A stretch of 64,000 nucleotides of DNA from Paenibacillus antarcticus (GCF_001637225.1 NZ_LVJI01000018.1:124001-188000), one strand, 5' to 3'; counted from the stretch's first letter, positions 8,275 through 17,545 are shown. Notes: generated from the letters alone by a model not told the origin. Translations and numbers: made by a program.

Positions 8275-10362
8275 TTGAACGTAGGAAAACGCTTATTCCA
8301 ATACGCACTAACAGCTAAAATCACATTCATTGCCGCAATCATTACATTATGCTTAGGTGTCGCTGCCGAACTCGGAGGCCCTTTTATAGCTAAGACAATG
8401 ATTGATGACCATATGCTAGGCATTGAGAAGCCTTTCTTTGAGACAGATTCACTTACATCAGTAGGTGCTGTAGCCTATGAAGATAAATATTTCAAACGTG
8501 GCGATCGATTCGCTCAGAATGAGATTAAGGGTCAAGAAGTTCGTATTCTTCAAAAAGGGAAGAACTTCTACTTCATTAATCAAGCAGTTGAAGAAGCAAC
8601 TGGAAAAAGAGTCGTTGTCGATGGTCAAATGACGATCACCAAGGGATCGGTTCAGAACGTATATCCAGTTAAACCGTTGAGCGTTGATCAGATCTTCGAT
8701 TTCTACAAACCTGAAATTCCAGGTATTATGAAGCTGGTAGGCGTATATCTCCTCTTACTACTCGTCACGATATTCACTGAATTCGGTAAAACCTACTGGC
8801 TACAATCAGGTGCTAATAAAGTAATTCAGAAATTACGTACAGACGTTTACGCTCATATACAACGTCTGCCTGTTAACTTCTTTGATAACTTACCTGCAGG
8901 CAAAGTGGTCTCACGGATTACGAATGATACAGAAGCAGTAAAAGATTTATTCGTTGCTGTTCTTTCCAACTTCAGTACAGGTATCGTCTATATTTCAGCA
9001 ATTTATGTCGCACTATTCCTACTTGATGTACGTCTTGGGCTTGTATGCCTGTTCATCATACCTATATTAATCATCTGGATAATTCTATATCGGAAATTCG
9101 CTACTAAGTTTAATACAATCATTCGGTCACGTCTGAGTGAGATTAACGCGATCATTAATGAATCGATTCAAGGGATGTCTATTATACGTGTATTTCGACG
9201 CCAGCAACAAACGAATGATGAGTTCGAGGCATTAAATCAAGATTACATGAAATACCAAAATAAGATGCTAAATCTTAATTCTTGGACATCTCATAATCTA
9301 GTTAATGTATTACGTAATTTCTCATTCGCTGTTCTTTTGGCATATTTCGGATATGGCTCAATAACGGGTTCTAATGCTGTATCACTTGGAGTACTTTATG
9401 CATTCGTCGATGTTCTCGGTCGACTCTTCCAGCCTATTACCGGTATGGTGAATCAACTTGCTGCACTTGATTCCTCTATGGTATCTGCTGGAAGGGTATT
9501 CGAACTCATAGATGAACCCGGTGAAGACGTAACTGATGGTCATATGCCCCGCTACAAAGGAAATGTGGCATTTAAAGATGTATCTTTTGCATATAAAAAA
9601 GACTACGTCCTCAAAAATATCTCCTTTGAAGCTAAACAAGGTCAGACCGTTGCATTGGTTGGACACACCGGTTCAGGCAAGAGTTCTATCATCAACTTGT
9701 TGTTCCGCTTTTATGATCCACAGAAAGGCTCGATCACGATCGATGGCCAAGAAGTGACAGATATCCCTAAACAATGGTTACGCCATCATATGGGGATTGT
9801 CTTACAGGACCCTTACCTCTTCACAGGAACAGTGGCTTCCAATGTCAATCTTGGGAATGAACACATCACGCGGGCACAGATTGAGAAAGCCTTGTGCGAT
9901 GTAGGTGCTGAGCGTATCCTTGCCCATTTACCTCAAGGTTTTGACGAACCTGTTGTTGAGAAAGGGAGTACGTTGTCAGCTGGTCAACGCCAACTGATCT
10001 CCTTTGCAAGAGCACTAGCTTTTGATCCAGCTATCCTCATTCTTGATGAAGCGACTGCAAACATAGATACTGAGACGGAAAGTCTCATTCAATCGGCGCT
10101 CGAGGTTCTAAAGAAAGGACGTACAACATTCATTATTGCTCATCGACTCTCTACGATCCGAAGTGCAGATCAGATATTGGTGTTGCATCGTGGTGAGATC
10201 GTCGAACGAGGCAGTCATGACGAACTCATGAATATTGGTGGACGATACTTCCAGTTGTATCAATTGCAGCAAGGGAACACCTTAGCATCTCCTTCAGTAT
10301 CTGAACGAGACCAAGTCGCTACAGTCAATCACAGCCAGCCATTACCAAGTGGTGTGTTGTAG
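8275..10362 (+). CDS. bmrD: Heterodimeric ABC multidrug exporter subunit, BmrD/YheH-like
   Basis: This 695-residue partner subunit has an extra extracytoplasmic domain between TM1 and TM2 (about residues 45-145), which explains its length and is a BmrD trait. The ATPase part has Walker A GHTGSGKSS (~465), a non-canonical signature LSAGQRQL (~568) and Walker B LILDEAT (~590) with the catalytic Glu present. Combined with the Asp in BmrC, the dimer would have one working and one degenerate ATP site. It starts at TTG directly after the bmrC stop (TAATTG) behind GAGGAGGTG, so the two are translationally coupled. A long-stem terminator follows. Confidence 0.9.
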   Translation: MNVGKRLFQYALTAKITFIAAIITLCLGVAAELGGPFIAKTMIDDHMLGIEKPFFETDSLTSVGAVAYEDKYFKRGDRFAQNEIKGQEVRILQKGKNFYFINQAVEEATGKRVVVDGQMTITKGSVQNVYPVKPLSVDQIFDFYKPEIPGIMKLVGVYLLLLLVTIFTEFGKTYWLQSGANKVIQKLRTDVYAHIQRLPVNFFDNLPAGKVVSRITNDTEAVKDLFVAVLSNFSTGIVYISAIYVALFLLDVRLGLVCLFIIPILIIWIILYRKFATKFNTIIRSRLSEINAIINESIQGMSIIRVFRRQQQTNDEFEALNQDYMKYQNKMLNLNSWTSHNLVNVLRNFSFAVLLAYFGYGSITGSNAVSLGVLYAFVDVLGRLFQPITGMVNQLAALDSSMVSAGRVFELIDEPGEDVTDGHMPRYKGNVAFKDVSFAYKKDYVLKNISFEAKQGQTVALVGHTGSGKSSIINLLFRFYDPQKGSITIDGQEVTDIPKQWLRHHMGIVLQDPYLFTGTVASNVNLGNEHITRAQIEKALCDVGAERILAHLPQGFDEPVVEKGSTLSAGQRQLISFARALAFDPAILILDEATANIDTETESLIQSALEVLKKGRTTFIIAHRLSTIRSADQILVLHRGEIVERGSHDELMNIGGRYFQLYQLQQGNTLASPSVSERDQVATVNHSQPLPSGVL

Positions 10363-10411
10363 GTCTTGAGCGGATCGATTCATTTAATAAAAATGTTTGA
10401 TGGGAACAGAA

Positions 10412-10466
10412 ATTCTCAAAAAAAAGCAGGTCAGGGATACTCCCCTTGACCTGCTTTTTTGAGAAT
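10412..10466 (+). terminator. Intrinsic terminator after bmrD
   Basis: A very long stem with the core AGCAGGTCAGGG…CCCCTTGACCTGCT is flanked by complementary A and T runs that extend to ATTCTC/GAGAAT. It can work on both strands, and on the minus strand it lies past the HEPN-like gene. Confidence 0.9.
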
Positions 10467-10546
10467 CAGTCTCATTTTCATAAAATTAGTTGTCTCATCA
10501 TAAATAATTATACTTTTAGGAAAACCCATATAGGTTTTTTTCTTCT

Positions 10547-11029
10547 CTATGATTTATCAGAACGAGTTGGAGTAAAGTCCTTTTCCAAACCTAATGTTCG
10601 ATATAATTCTCGAGAATACCCTTGAAGCTTCCGTTCCAATGCCTGCGCCTGATCTTTAAAACTCGTCAGTTCTCGAATCATACGAGATCGACCTGCTGGA
10701 CTAAAGGTATCTTGAATTCGCTCCTTGAAATAATCATGGACAATATAATTACGCTGCTTCCATACTTCTTTCAATTGAATCGTTTCCTCTTCCGAGAACG
10801 GAAAATAATGCTGAATTTCCTGTACTAATTGGCCTAGTGAACTACTTAACTTACGTTGATAAAGTTCGGTGAAGTCTTCTTCTGATGGAATCTTTCCTTG
10901 TGATAGCTTCATGAGCATCAATAAGTTAGCCAGTTGTTGCTCCAAAGCTTGCGAATAGTATACAGCAAGTCCAAAATATGCGAATACATCCTTAGAATGA
11001 TCACTATCGAGCAGTTTTTGTTTTCCCAT
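10547..11029 (-). CDS. HEPN-like all-alpha protein, unknown role
   Basis: This 160-residue, helix-rich protein contains KQRNYIVHDYF. The Arg93-Asn94-x3-His98 pattern matches the R(N/H/D)x4-6H catalytic motif of HEPN ribonucleases, and the surrounding helices also look HEPN-like (ALEQQLANLL; LKEVWKQRN). There is no membrane segment or signal. The frame is open upstream into argS, but ATG 11029 has GGAG eight bases ahead, and the longer version would overlap the argS end. No MNT-type nucleotidyltransferase antitoxin is adjacent, so a classic HEPN-MNT pair is not supported. It may be read through from argS. The HEPN assignment is an inference from one motif. Confidence 0.6.
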   Translation of the reverse strand: MGKQKLLDSDHSKDVFAYFGLAVYYSQALEQQLANLLMLMKLSQGKIPSEEDFTELYQRKLSSSLGQLVQEIQHYFPFSEEETIQLKEVWKQRNYIVHDYFKERIQDTFSPAGRSRMIRELTSFKDQAQALERKLQGYSRELYRTLGLEKDFTPTRSDKS

Positions 11030-11174
11030 GCTTTCCGCTCCATTCACTATCAACACATACAACATGTGCAAGATGATATACTTTGCTTTGTTACTCCTTA
11101 TGTTAAAGGAATAAGCGGAATCAATCAATATATGTTTCAAATTCATACACAATAAATAAGTATTTGTTACTCTA

Positions 11175-12881
11175 TTACATGCGATTTGGAGTACGAAGGC
11201 CAAGAATATTCATCGTTCTTTGCAATGCTTCTCCAGTCAGTCGGGTTAATGTTACTCTTGCTGTTCTTAAATGCTCTTCCTCACTTAGTATTCTTTCGTG
11301 GCCATAGAAATGATTGAAGGCCTGTGCCACATCTAATACGAATCTGGCTAGCACAGAAGGTTCATTATTCTGAATGCCTCTTGTCAGCTGCTCATTAAAT
11401 CGGGTTAGAAGTTTAAGGAGGTTCCATCCAGAATCCCCTAAAGCCTCAGCGTATATCCCTTCTTGAATATCCGTAAGATTCGTCTTGCTTTCTTCATCTA
11501 ATAGCAGACTATTAGCTAGAATGCTTTGTGTTCGCGTATACGTATATTGTAGATATGGTCCCGTCTCTCCGTCGAAATTCAGTGCATCTTCCAAAGAAAA
11601 ATCCACTTCATTCACCCGATTATTCTTCAGATCACCAAAAATGATTGCACCAATTCCAACATCCTTAGCCACCTGGTATTTATCTTCTAGCTCTGGATTC
11701 TTATCTTCAATAACCTGTAATGCCCTAGCAACGGCTTCATCCAGTACCTCTTCAAGATACACGATTTTACCACGACGAGTAGACATTTTCTTGCCTTCAA
11801 ATTTCATCAATCCAAAATGAACATGAGTGCAGTCTTTCACCCACGCTGCTCCCATTTTATCTAGTACTGCAAATACTTGTTGAAAATGTAGCTTCTGCTC
11901 TCCACCGACAACATATAAAATCTGTTCAGCCTTCAAGACGTCATGCCGATAAAATGCTGTCGCAAGATCTCTAGTTGGATAAATCGTCGTGCCATCCGAT
12001 TTCATGATTAAGCATGGAGGCATCCCTAGCTCTTCCAATCGAACAACCTTTGCACCTTCGCTTTCCTCCAATAAACCTTTGTCATCTAATTCCTGGACAA
12101 CCTGACTCATCTTATCGTTGTAGAAGCTTTCCCCGAGCACATAGTCGAAGGACACATCCAGTCTCTCGTACATTCTATTAAATTCCTGCATGCTGACTTC
12201 TACGAAATATCTCCAGAGTCGTAGAGCTTCCTCATCACCGGCTTCTAACAAGCGGAACCAATTTCTCGCTTCAGGATCTAAGGACGCATCGTTCTCTGCT
12301 TCTTCATGAAAACGAACATATAACCGTAATGATTCCTGAATTGGATTCTCCTTTAATGCCTCATCATCGCCCCACCGCTTATACGCCGTGATTTGCTTCC
12401 CGAATTGCGTTCCCCAATCACCTAGATGATTGACACTTATCGGTTCATAACCGGCAGTCTGATACATTTTGTACAAGGCAGCACCAATCATAGTAGATCT
12501 CAAGTGACCTATACCGAAAGGCTTAGCAATATTAGGAGAGGACATATCGATAATGACTTTTTTCCCCTGCCCTATGTTCGACTGACCGAACTTTGACAGC
12601 TGCAATTCATCTAATATCTTGAGTGCATAATAGTCCCGATCAAAAAACAAATTCACATAGGGTCCAGCAGCTTGTGCCTTAACCCCTTTCATATCTATAA
12701 GGTTCACTATTGTTTCTGCAATTGCCTGTGGAGATTTTCTGTACTCCTTAGCTAACATATAACAGGGAAAAGCCATATCACCCATCGTAGATGAGGGTGG
12801 CAATTCAAACAAACCTTCTATTTCTTCTGCTGATAAGTTTACGTGTGGCTGTATTGCCTCTAATGCCCATTCCTTTAACAT
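11175..12881 (-). CDS. argS: Arginyl-tRNA synthetase
   Basis: This 568-residue class I synthetase charges tRNA-Arg. The N-terminal Add-1 domain (~1-110) precedes the HIGH-type motif FGIGHLRS (residues 122-129). A KMSK-like KKMSTRRG lies further on, and the C-terminal DALR anticodon-binding domain ends in RLTGEALQRTMNILGL. GGAGGATG precedes the ATG. A T-box leader with an Arg CGC specifier sits upstream, so expression should rise when tRNA-Arg is uncharged. Length and motifs match the family. Confidence 0.95.
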   Translation of the reverse strand: MLKEWALEAIQPHVNLSAEEIEGLFELPPSSTMGDMAFPCYMLAKEYRKSPQAIAETIVNLIDMKGVKAQAAGPYVNLFFDRDYYALKILDELQLSKFGQSNIGQGKKVIIDMSSPNIAKPFGIGHLRSTMIGAALYKMYQTAGYEPISVNHLGDWGTQFGKQITAYKRWGDDEALKENPIQESLRLYVRFHEEAENDASLDPEARNWFRLLEAGDEEALRLWRYFVEVSMQEFNRMYERLDVSFDYVLGESFYNDKMSQVVQELDDKGLLEESEGAKVVRLEELGMPPCLIMKSDGTTIYPTRDLATAFYRHDVLKAEQILYVVGGEQKLHFQQVFAVLDKMGAAWVKDCTHVHFGLMKFEGKKMSTRRGKIVYLEEVLDEAVARALQVIEDKNPELEDKYQVAKDVGIGAIIFGDLKNNRVNEVDFSLEDALNFDGETGPYLQYTYTRTQSILANSLLLDEESKTNLTDIQEGIYAEALGDSGWNLLKLLTRFNEQLTRGIQNNEPSVLARFVLDVAQAFNHFYGHERILSEEEHLRTARVTLTRLTGEALQRTMNILGLRTPNRM

Positions 12882-12924
12882 GATTAACCATCCTCCGCTA
12901 CACTATTTTTTAATTTTAAATATC

Positions 12925-13217
12925 AAAAAAGCCCTCGTCTCTAATAATAAGAGACGAGAGCTATAGTTCCCGTGGTACCACTCTAGTTGAACACTCGTAC
13001 GTGAGGTTGTAATCCTCCTTTGAGTTGTTCCGCTTGAAGATCTCTAACGTAGATCAGCCGGACTATTCTACTGATGTGATCAATCCAATGATCTACACGT
13101 TGAAATAGTCATCTCCCGGGTGCGCTTCATGAGGGACCTACATACCGGCTTTCACCAATTCCGGTTCGCTGAAAATTAGGTTGCTCTCATTACTCTCCCG
13201 TTCACAGACGTTCAATT
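12925..13217 (-). promoter_or_regulatory. T-box riboswitch (arginine) upstream of argS
   Basis: On the minus strand the T-box core AGAGTGGTACCACGGGA spans about 12968-12984. The terminator stem GCTCTCGTCTCT/AGAGACGAGGGC (12931-12961) with TTTTTT after it follows. Upstream is a long Stem I region with a GAAGCGCACC specifier-loop context. The CGC at 13122-13124, followed by A, is the likely specifier for arginine and agrees with the argS gene behind it. Uncharged tRNA-Arg would favour the antiterminator. Confidence 0.9.
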
Positions 13218-13223
13218 TACAAT

Positions 13224-13253
13224 AGTATACATGCGTCTGCCATAACGACGCAA
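13224..13253 (-). promoter_or_regulatory. Promoter of the argS T-box transcript
   Basis: On the minus strand the -35 is TTGCGT (13248-13253), the -10 is TATACT (13224-13229), and the spacer is 18 bases, just ahead of the T-box leader. Confidence 0.6.
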
Positions 13254-13300
13254 TAGCCTGAAACACATTCAACAACTTTTTAAAGAATGTTACACATATA

Positions 13301-14359
13301 TCAACCTTGATTCTCTAATTCTATCAGGGCATTCTTCAACTCCGCTTGAGAGAAATGTTCGCCTATAAATACGACCACATCTGGTACATCCCCCTGAGGA
13401 TTGATTTTCAAGAAGTCTGATTCTCTGAATGCATATTGGAATAAGAATCTTGCAGAAGTATCGCTAAATGTCATAATTCCTTTGGCACGATACACTTCAC
13501 GAGGTAATTTAGCAATCAGATTCTCAAAGGATTGACTATCAATGGGTCCTTGGAAATAATGTGTATACACCATCACATGATCATGAGAGCTATGCGTATG
13601 GTTATGTTCACTATGACTGACATCATGTGTATGGGCATCATCTTGCTCTTGATCATGATTACAATTATCATGATGCACATGACCATCCGCTTGAGGCTCA
13701 CTTATACTCATATTCTTCCACTGCCCCGGACGAATGTCATTCCCAAATAAAGGAACCCAATCGATATCACATCGTACAGCCGGGATAATAGGGGCGAATT
13801 CGTTCCACTGCGATATGATCTTATGGAGATTCTCTTGATCTATTTCAGTAATACGGTCCGTCTTATTTAGAATAAGATAAGATGCACAACGAATCTGCTC
13901 TTGCATAAGACGATAGGTTTTCCCTTTTTGATTCTCATATAATTCTAATAGATGACAAGCATCTACGACCGTAATAACACTCTTTAAATCAATCTTCATA
14001 TATAGTGCTGCTTCCGTAACTCCATCCAATATTTCCATAGGATTGGCAATGCCGGTCGCTTCAATGATAATCACATCAGGTGACTCTTTCTTGATTAGAT
14101 TAGAAATCTCTAGACTAAGATCACCACGACTCGTACAGCAAATGCATCCGTTAAGCATTTCAGTCATAGGGACTGTCTCCTCAATAAGCGCACCTTCCAA
14201 GTTCACATCACCAATCTCATTTAGAATAACAGCTGGGCGGAGTCCCTGTTCCTGCCAATAAGTCACCATGCGTTGTAACAGGGTCGTTTTTCCGCTTCCC
14301 AGAAATCCTGACAATATATATATTGGTGTAACACGATCTGTTATTTCATTCATATTCAT
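13301..14359 (-). CDS. CobW/COG0523 family GTPase (putative metal chaperone)
   Basis: This 352-residue G3E-family GTPase has Walker A GFLGSGKTTLL near residue 18-28, the metal-binding CxCC motif in NGCICCTSRG, and the guanine specificity motif NKTD. A His/Asp-rich linker at about residues 220-260 (repeated HDHxH, HSEHNHTHSSHDH) comes before the C-terminal CobW_C domain. Such proteins deliver Zn, Co or Fe to client enzymes. The His stretch points to metal binding or storage. AGGAGG precedes the ATG. No Zur-type box or obvious client gene was seen next to it, so the metal is not determined. Confidence 0.88.
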   Translation of the reverse strand: MNMNEITDRVTPIYILSGFLGSGKTTLLQRMVTYWQEQGLRPAVILNEIGDVNLEGALIEETVPMTEMLNGCICCTSRGDLSLEISNLIKKESPDVIIIEATGIANPMEILDGVTEAALYMKIDLKSVITVVDACHLLELYENQKGKTYRLMQEQIRCASYLILNKTDRITEIDQENLHKIISQWNEFAPIIPAVRCDIDWVPLFGNDIRPGQWKNMSISEPQADGHVHHDNCNHDQEQDDAHTHDVSHSEHNHTHSSHDHVMVYTHYFQGPIDSQSFENLIAKLPREVYRAKGIMTFSDTSARFLFQYAFRESDFLKINPQGDVPDVVVFIGEHFSQAELKNALIELENQG

Positions 14360-14639
14360 TGTGATTCTCCTCCTGTATAGCTTCGCTTAAGTTTGCTATA
14401 ATTCATGAAATAATAACAAGTTTTTGCTTTAGTTCATTCTATATATGTTATTCACCTCATGCAAGAGGCTCATCTTGAACAGATCGATACTCGTACTCAT
14501 CCTTTTAACATCGTGTGGAATGACACCTACGCTTATAACCGTGGCAGATGGTTCATAGTCTCACTGTTGCACGTAAATATAAGAAGACTTATGCTTATAT
14601 AAAGGCGAATATAAGAGCATCTAAGGAGCGAAATAACGA
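14360..14639. other. Divergent intergenic region between cobW-like and moaB-like genes
   Basis: It holds the moaB promoter and a 47-codon open frame (14459-14602, ATG start, no ribosome site, contains NIVWNDTYAYNRGRWF), which I do not consider a proven gene. A small inverted repeat AAATATAAG…CTTATAT lies between the -35 and -10 area. No metal or molybdenum-cofactor riboswitch is recognisable. Confidence 0.4.
14567..14595 (+). promoter_or_regulatory. Putative moaB promoter
   Basis: TTGCAC (14567-14572) and TATGCT (14590-14595) are separated by 17 bases, about 45 bases before the start codon. Confidence 0.45.
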
Positions 14640-15155
14640 ATGAATTCGGTAGAACAGCACCGCAGTGAAGGACCTGCTACAGTGTCCTGTATGATCATTA
14701 CTGTATCGGATACACGTAACAAAGAAACGGACACAAGTGGTCAATTAATGATCTCACTTCTACAAGAGTCAGGTTACTCCATCATACAATATGTTATTGT
14801 CAAAGATGATTACGACGATGTACGAGAATTAATTTACAAAGCCTCTATGAATAAGGACATTCAAGCTGTCCTTCTGAGCGGCGGAACTGGCATTTCCCCT
14901 CGAGATACCACTTATGAAGCCGTATCCTCTATATTGGACCGCGAATTACTTGGATTTGGAGAGATTTTCCGCTTTTTGAGTTTCACTGAAGATATTGGAT
15001 CCGCTGCTATTCTGAGTAGAGCTACCGCAGGGACTGTAGGGACTACGGCTGTGTTCTCAATGCCAGGATCCAAAGGGGCAGTCAAATTGGCTCTGGAACG
15101 CATTATCATACCGGAGTTACGGCATGTTATCAGAGAAATACATAAAAAGTCATAA
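14640..15155 (+). CDS. moaB: MoaB/MogA-family molybdopterin biosynthesis protein
   Basis: This 171-residue MoCF_biosynth-domain protein has the signatures TVSDTRNKETDTSGQ, LLSGGTGISPRDTTYEA and ATAGTVGTTAVFSMPGSKGAV. MoaB/MogA proteins adenylylate molybdopterin before molybdenum insertion. The ATG follows AAGGAGCG. It has a longer, less conserved N-terminus of about 15 residues. No other moa/moe gene is in this window, so the pathway partners must lie elsewhere. A bidirectional terminator follows. Confidence 0.88.
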   Translation: MNSVEQHRSEGPATVSCMIITVSDTRNKETDTSGQLMISLLQESGYSIIQYVIVKDDYDDVRELIYKASMNKDIQAVLLSGGTGISPRDTTYEAVSSILDRELLGFGEIFRFLSFTEDIGSAAILSRATAGTVGTTAVFSMPGSKGAVKLALERIIIPELRHVIREIHKKS

Positions 15156-15221
15156 GCTCCCCGTGAGATTAGAAGAACCGAGCAGCTATATTCACTTATT
15201 CTCAGCAGGTCTCTTTTCACA

Positions 15222-15267
15222 AAAAAAGCCGATATTGACTCTGCAGAACAGAGCTATCGGCCTTTTT
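15222..15267. terminator. Bidirectional terminator between moaB and the stalk-domain gene
   Basis: AAAAAAGCCGATA pairs with TATCGGCCTTTTT, with a second small stem CTCTG/CAGAG inside the loop. Convergent genes lie on either side. Confidence 0.85.
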
Positions 15268-15280
15268 CTTTTCCTTCTTA

Positions 15281-16240
15281 TTAATCTCTATAATCTCTAT
15301 TCACTTCTTTTCGAACCTCATCTGGTAATACAAGCGAAATCTTCCCATCGCTCGTAGCAACATCTCCACCTACACTATACTTGTAACCTATTGGGGTAAC
15401 GACTTTCTTAATATCGATTTGACCGCTATTTTCCAAATAGCTGTCTCCCATCCCTCCAGTTGCATAGTAGAGAAACTTGTTATTGATTTGAGTTTGGGTT
15501 CCCTTCTGATCCATAAATTTATTATCTAAGAAATTCCGTAACTGCTCTCCTTTTTGAAGATGCGCTTGCCATATCACGATGGGAAAATCATCTATGAACT
15601 CATATTGTGATACTGTATCCCCTTGAAGAACATAATAGCGAAGTGCCTCTCCCTCAGGAAATATAAATGTTTGCGTATAATCTTCTGTATCGTAAGAGAC
15701 TTCCAAGGGCTTATTCTGATAATGAACATTTGAAGAGTGTGTCATTTTCTTAACTAGCGTACGAGCTTCCTTCAATGAACCTTCATAGAGCGTCATACGC
15801 TCCTTCGAGCTTAGAGGCGATTTAATGGTGATCGACTTACCATTCCAATCTACTATGTATCCGTACTGCTGAGACAGAAACCGTAAAGGAACATAAATTC
15901 GATTATTTTCTTTTTGCACAGAAACATCTAAATCCATAACTCCTGATTCATTCGGTTTACCATCGCGTGACACCGTCTTTTTACCCAATGTCAAAATGAC
16001 GCTTTCGGACCATTTACGTATGGTTACGGTGTTCATTTTCTGATCCCATGTTACCTTAGCGCCTAAAGATTCTGCAACAACACGAATAGGCACAAGAACG
16101 CGTCCTTGTTCAAGGATTGGCGCAACAGCACTTTGAATCTCTTTATCTTCTACGAATATGGATATTGGCTTAGCAGCATTTGCTATAGAGCCAACGCTTA
16201 GCATGCTGAGTATGACTACCGTAGATATTACCTTTTTCAT
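15281..16240 (-). CDS. Secreted protein with copper amine oxidase N-terminal (stalk) domains
   Basis: This 319-residue protein has a clear signal peptide (MKKVISTVVILSMLSVGSIANAA). Two copies of the stalk-type domain follow: RVLVPIRVVAESLGAKVTWD and RIYVPLRFLSQQYGYIVDWN, residues ~25-145. The name comes from copper amine oxidases, but no catalytic oxidase domain is present. In Paenibacillus and relatives these domains occur in many cell-surface proteins. The C-terminal ~170 residues are not recognised. GGAGGGGAG precedes the ATG. Export to the cell surface is well supported; the role is not. Confidence 0.8.
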   Translation of the reverse strand: MKKVISTVVILSMLSVGSIANAAKPISIFVEDKEIQSAVAPILEQGRVLVPIRVVAESLGAKVTWDQKMNTVTIRKWSESVILTLGKKTVSRDGKPNESGVMDLDVSVQKENNRIYVPLRFLSQQYGYIVDWNGKSITIKSPLSSKERMTLYEGSLKEARTLVKKMTHSSNVHYQNKPLEVSYDTEDYTQTFIFPEGEALRYYVLQGDTVSQYEFIDDFPIVIWQAHLQKGEQLRNFLDNKFMDQKGTQTQINNKFLYYATGGMGDSYLENSGQIDIKKVVTPIGYKYSVGGDVATSDGKISLVLPDEVRKEVNRDYRD

Positions 16241-16319
16241 GAAGTCTCCCCTCCATCTCTTACCCTTTTAAACGTTTATTACACCAATAATGTTCCACTT
16301 AATCAGAAAAAATAAAAAA

Positions 16320-16352
16320 CTGAGTGCATAACTATTTCTTGTTCGCACTCAG
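16320..16352 (-). terminator. Terminator of YhdH/YhfP-type oxidoreductase gene
   Basis: On the minus strand CTGAGTGC pairs with GCACTCAG and is followed by TTTTTTATTTTTTC. It lies 57 bases past the stop of the oxidoreductase gene. Confidence 0.8.
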
Positions 16353-16408
16353 CTATATATATTATACTTTTCTATTGCTCTTACTAATCGATGGATCATG
16401 ATCCATGC

Positions 16409-17404
16409 CTAATCAAACTTCACTACCGTACGTCCAACGGCTCCACCTTGTAATATATTCTCTAACACGTTAGGTAATTCATGTAATGAAATCTCTGTTA
16501 TCCCTTGCTCTAACATCTTAACAGGCTTCCACTCTGCACTTAATTTGCTCCACACTGCCTGTCTTCGTTCCATCGGGCAATATACAGAATCAATTCCTAG
16601 CAATTGCACCCCCCGAAGAATAAATGGATATACCGTGCTCTCAAATTCGCCACCACCCGTTAGTCCAGATAGCGCTACACTCCCACCGTACTGAATACTC
16701 TTTAATAATCCGTTAAGATTAGAGCCTCCCACAGGGTCAATAATAGCTGCCCATCTCTCTTTGGCTAGAATGCCTTTAGCAGGAGCTATTATATCTTCAC
16801 GGCTAACAACAGAGCTTGCTCCCAGTTGGTATAACCAATCTTTCTGAAATTCACTTTTCCCCGTACTTGCAATGACTTCATATCCTAGCGTAGCCAATAT
16901 ATCGATTGCGATACTACCCACACCGCCGGTTGCCCCAGTTACTAACACAGGTCCCTGGTCTGGAGAGAGTCCATTATGAATGAGGCTATCCACGGATAAT
17001 CCTGCCGTAAACCCAGCTGTCCCTATGCCCATCGCTTCTTTGAAATTAAGTCCATAAGGAATAGACACTAACCAATCGCCATTCAACCTTACGTAGCCAC
17101 TATATCCTCCGAAATGTGATACGCCAAGTCCATATCCCGTACACAATACAGCATCTCCTGCTTTAAAACGGGGATCACTCGATTCTACAACCGATCCTGC
17201 CATATCGATTCCCGGTACAAAGGGATATGAGCTTACGATTCTTCCCTCAGGTGAATTCGCTAATCCATCCTTATAGTTCACACCGGAATAATGAACCTTG
17301 ACGACAACGTCTGCCTCAGGTAACTGCTCTATGTTTAAAGTCTCTACACCACTGCGAAATCCCTGTTCGTCTTTACGTATCATAAATGCTTCGAAATTGT
17401 CCAT
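16409..17404 (-). CDS. Zinc-free MDR oxidoreductase, YhdH/YhfP (acrylyl-CoA reductase) family
   Basis: This 331-residue NADPH-dependent medium-chain reductase has an N-terminal GroES-like fold with YSGVNYKDGLA and GIDMAGSV. The Rossmann domain carries VTGATGGVGSIAIDIL at about residues 150-165. No structural or catalytic zinc cysteines are evident, as expected for the quinone-reductase-like branch. The length matches the AcuI/YhdH family, whose characterised members reduce acrylyl-CoA; B. subtilis YhfP is the close relative. It is downstream of the 2-oxoacid:ferredoxin oxidoreductase genes but with its own terminator. The physiological substrate is unknown. Confidence 0.85.
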   Translation of the reverse strand: MDNFEAFMIRKDEQGFRSGVETLNIEQLPEADVVVKVHYSGVNYKDGLANSPEGRIVSSYPFVPGIDMAGSVVESSDPRFKAGDAVLCTGYGLGVSHFGGYSGYVRLNGDWLVSIPYGLNFKEAMGIGTAGFTAGLSVDSLIHNGLSPDQGPVLVTGATGGVGSIAIDILATLGYEVIASTGKSEFQKDWLYQLGASSVVSREDIIAPAKGILAKERWAAIIDPVGGSNLNGLLKSIQYGGSVALSGLTGGGEFESTVYPFILRGVQLLGIDSVYCPMERRQAVWSKLSAEWKPVKMLEQGITEISLHELPNVLENILQGGAVGRTVVKFD

Positions 17405-17545
17405 ATAAGATCACCAATCCCCTTCTTAACAAGCTTAAATACTTATCCTATTACTTCTTACTTAGTATACACCTATCCCTGATTAGAAAAAAAAGACCCC
17501 TTCCACCTTCATCAAGGAAAGAACCTTCTTCATGTTTAAATTAGC

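Noticed and set aside
14459..14602. 47-codon ATG frame upstream of moaB
   Set aside because: No ribosome site, overlaps the moaB promoter and has no recognisable motif.
14460..14639. Possible molybdenum-cofactor riboswitch upstream of moaB
   Set aside because: The conserved Moco-RNA sequence blocks are absent by eye.
15281..16240. Copper amine oxidase enzyme
   Set aside because: Only the N-terminal stalk-type domains are present; the catalytic domain and topaquinone site are absent.
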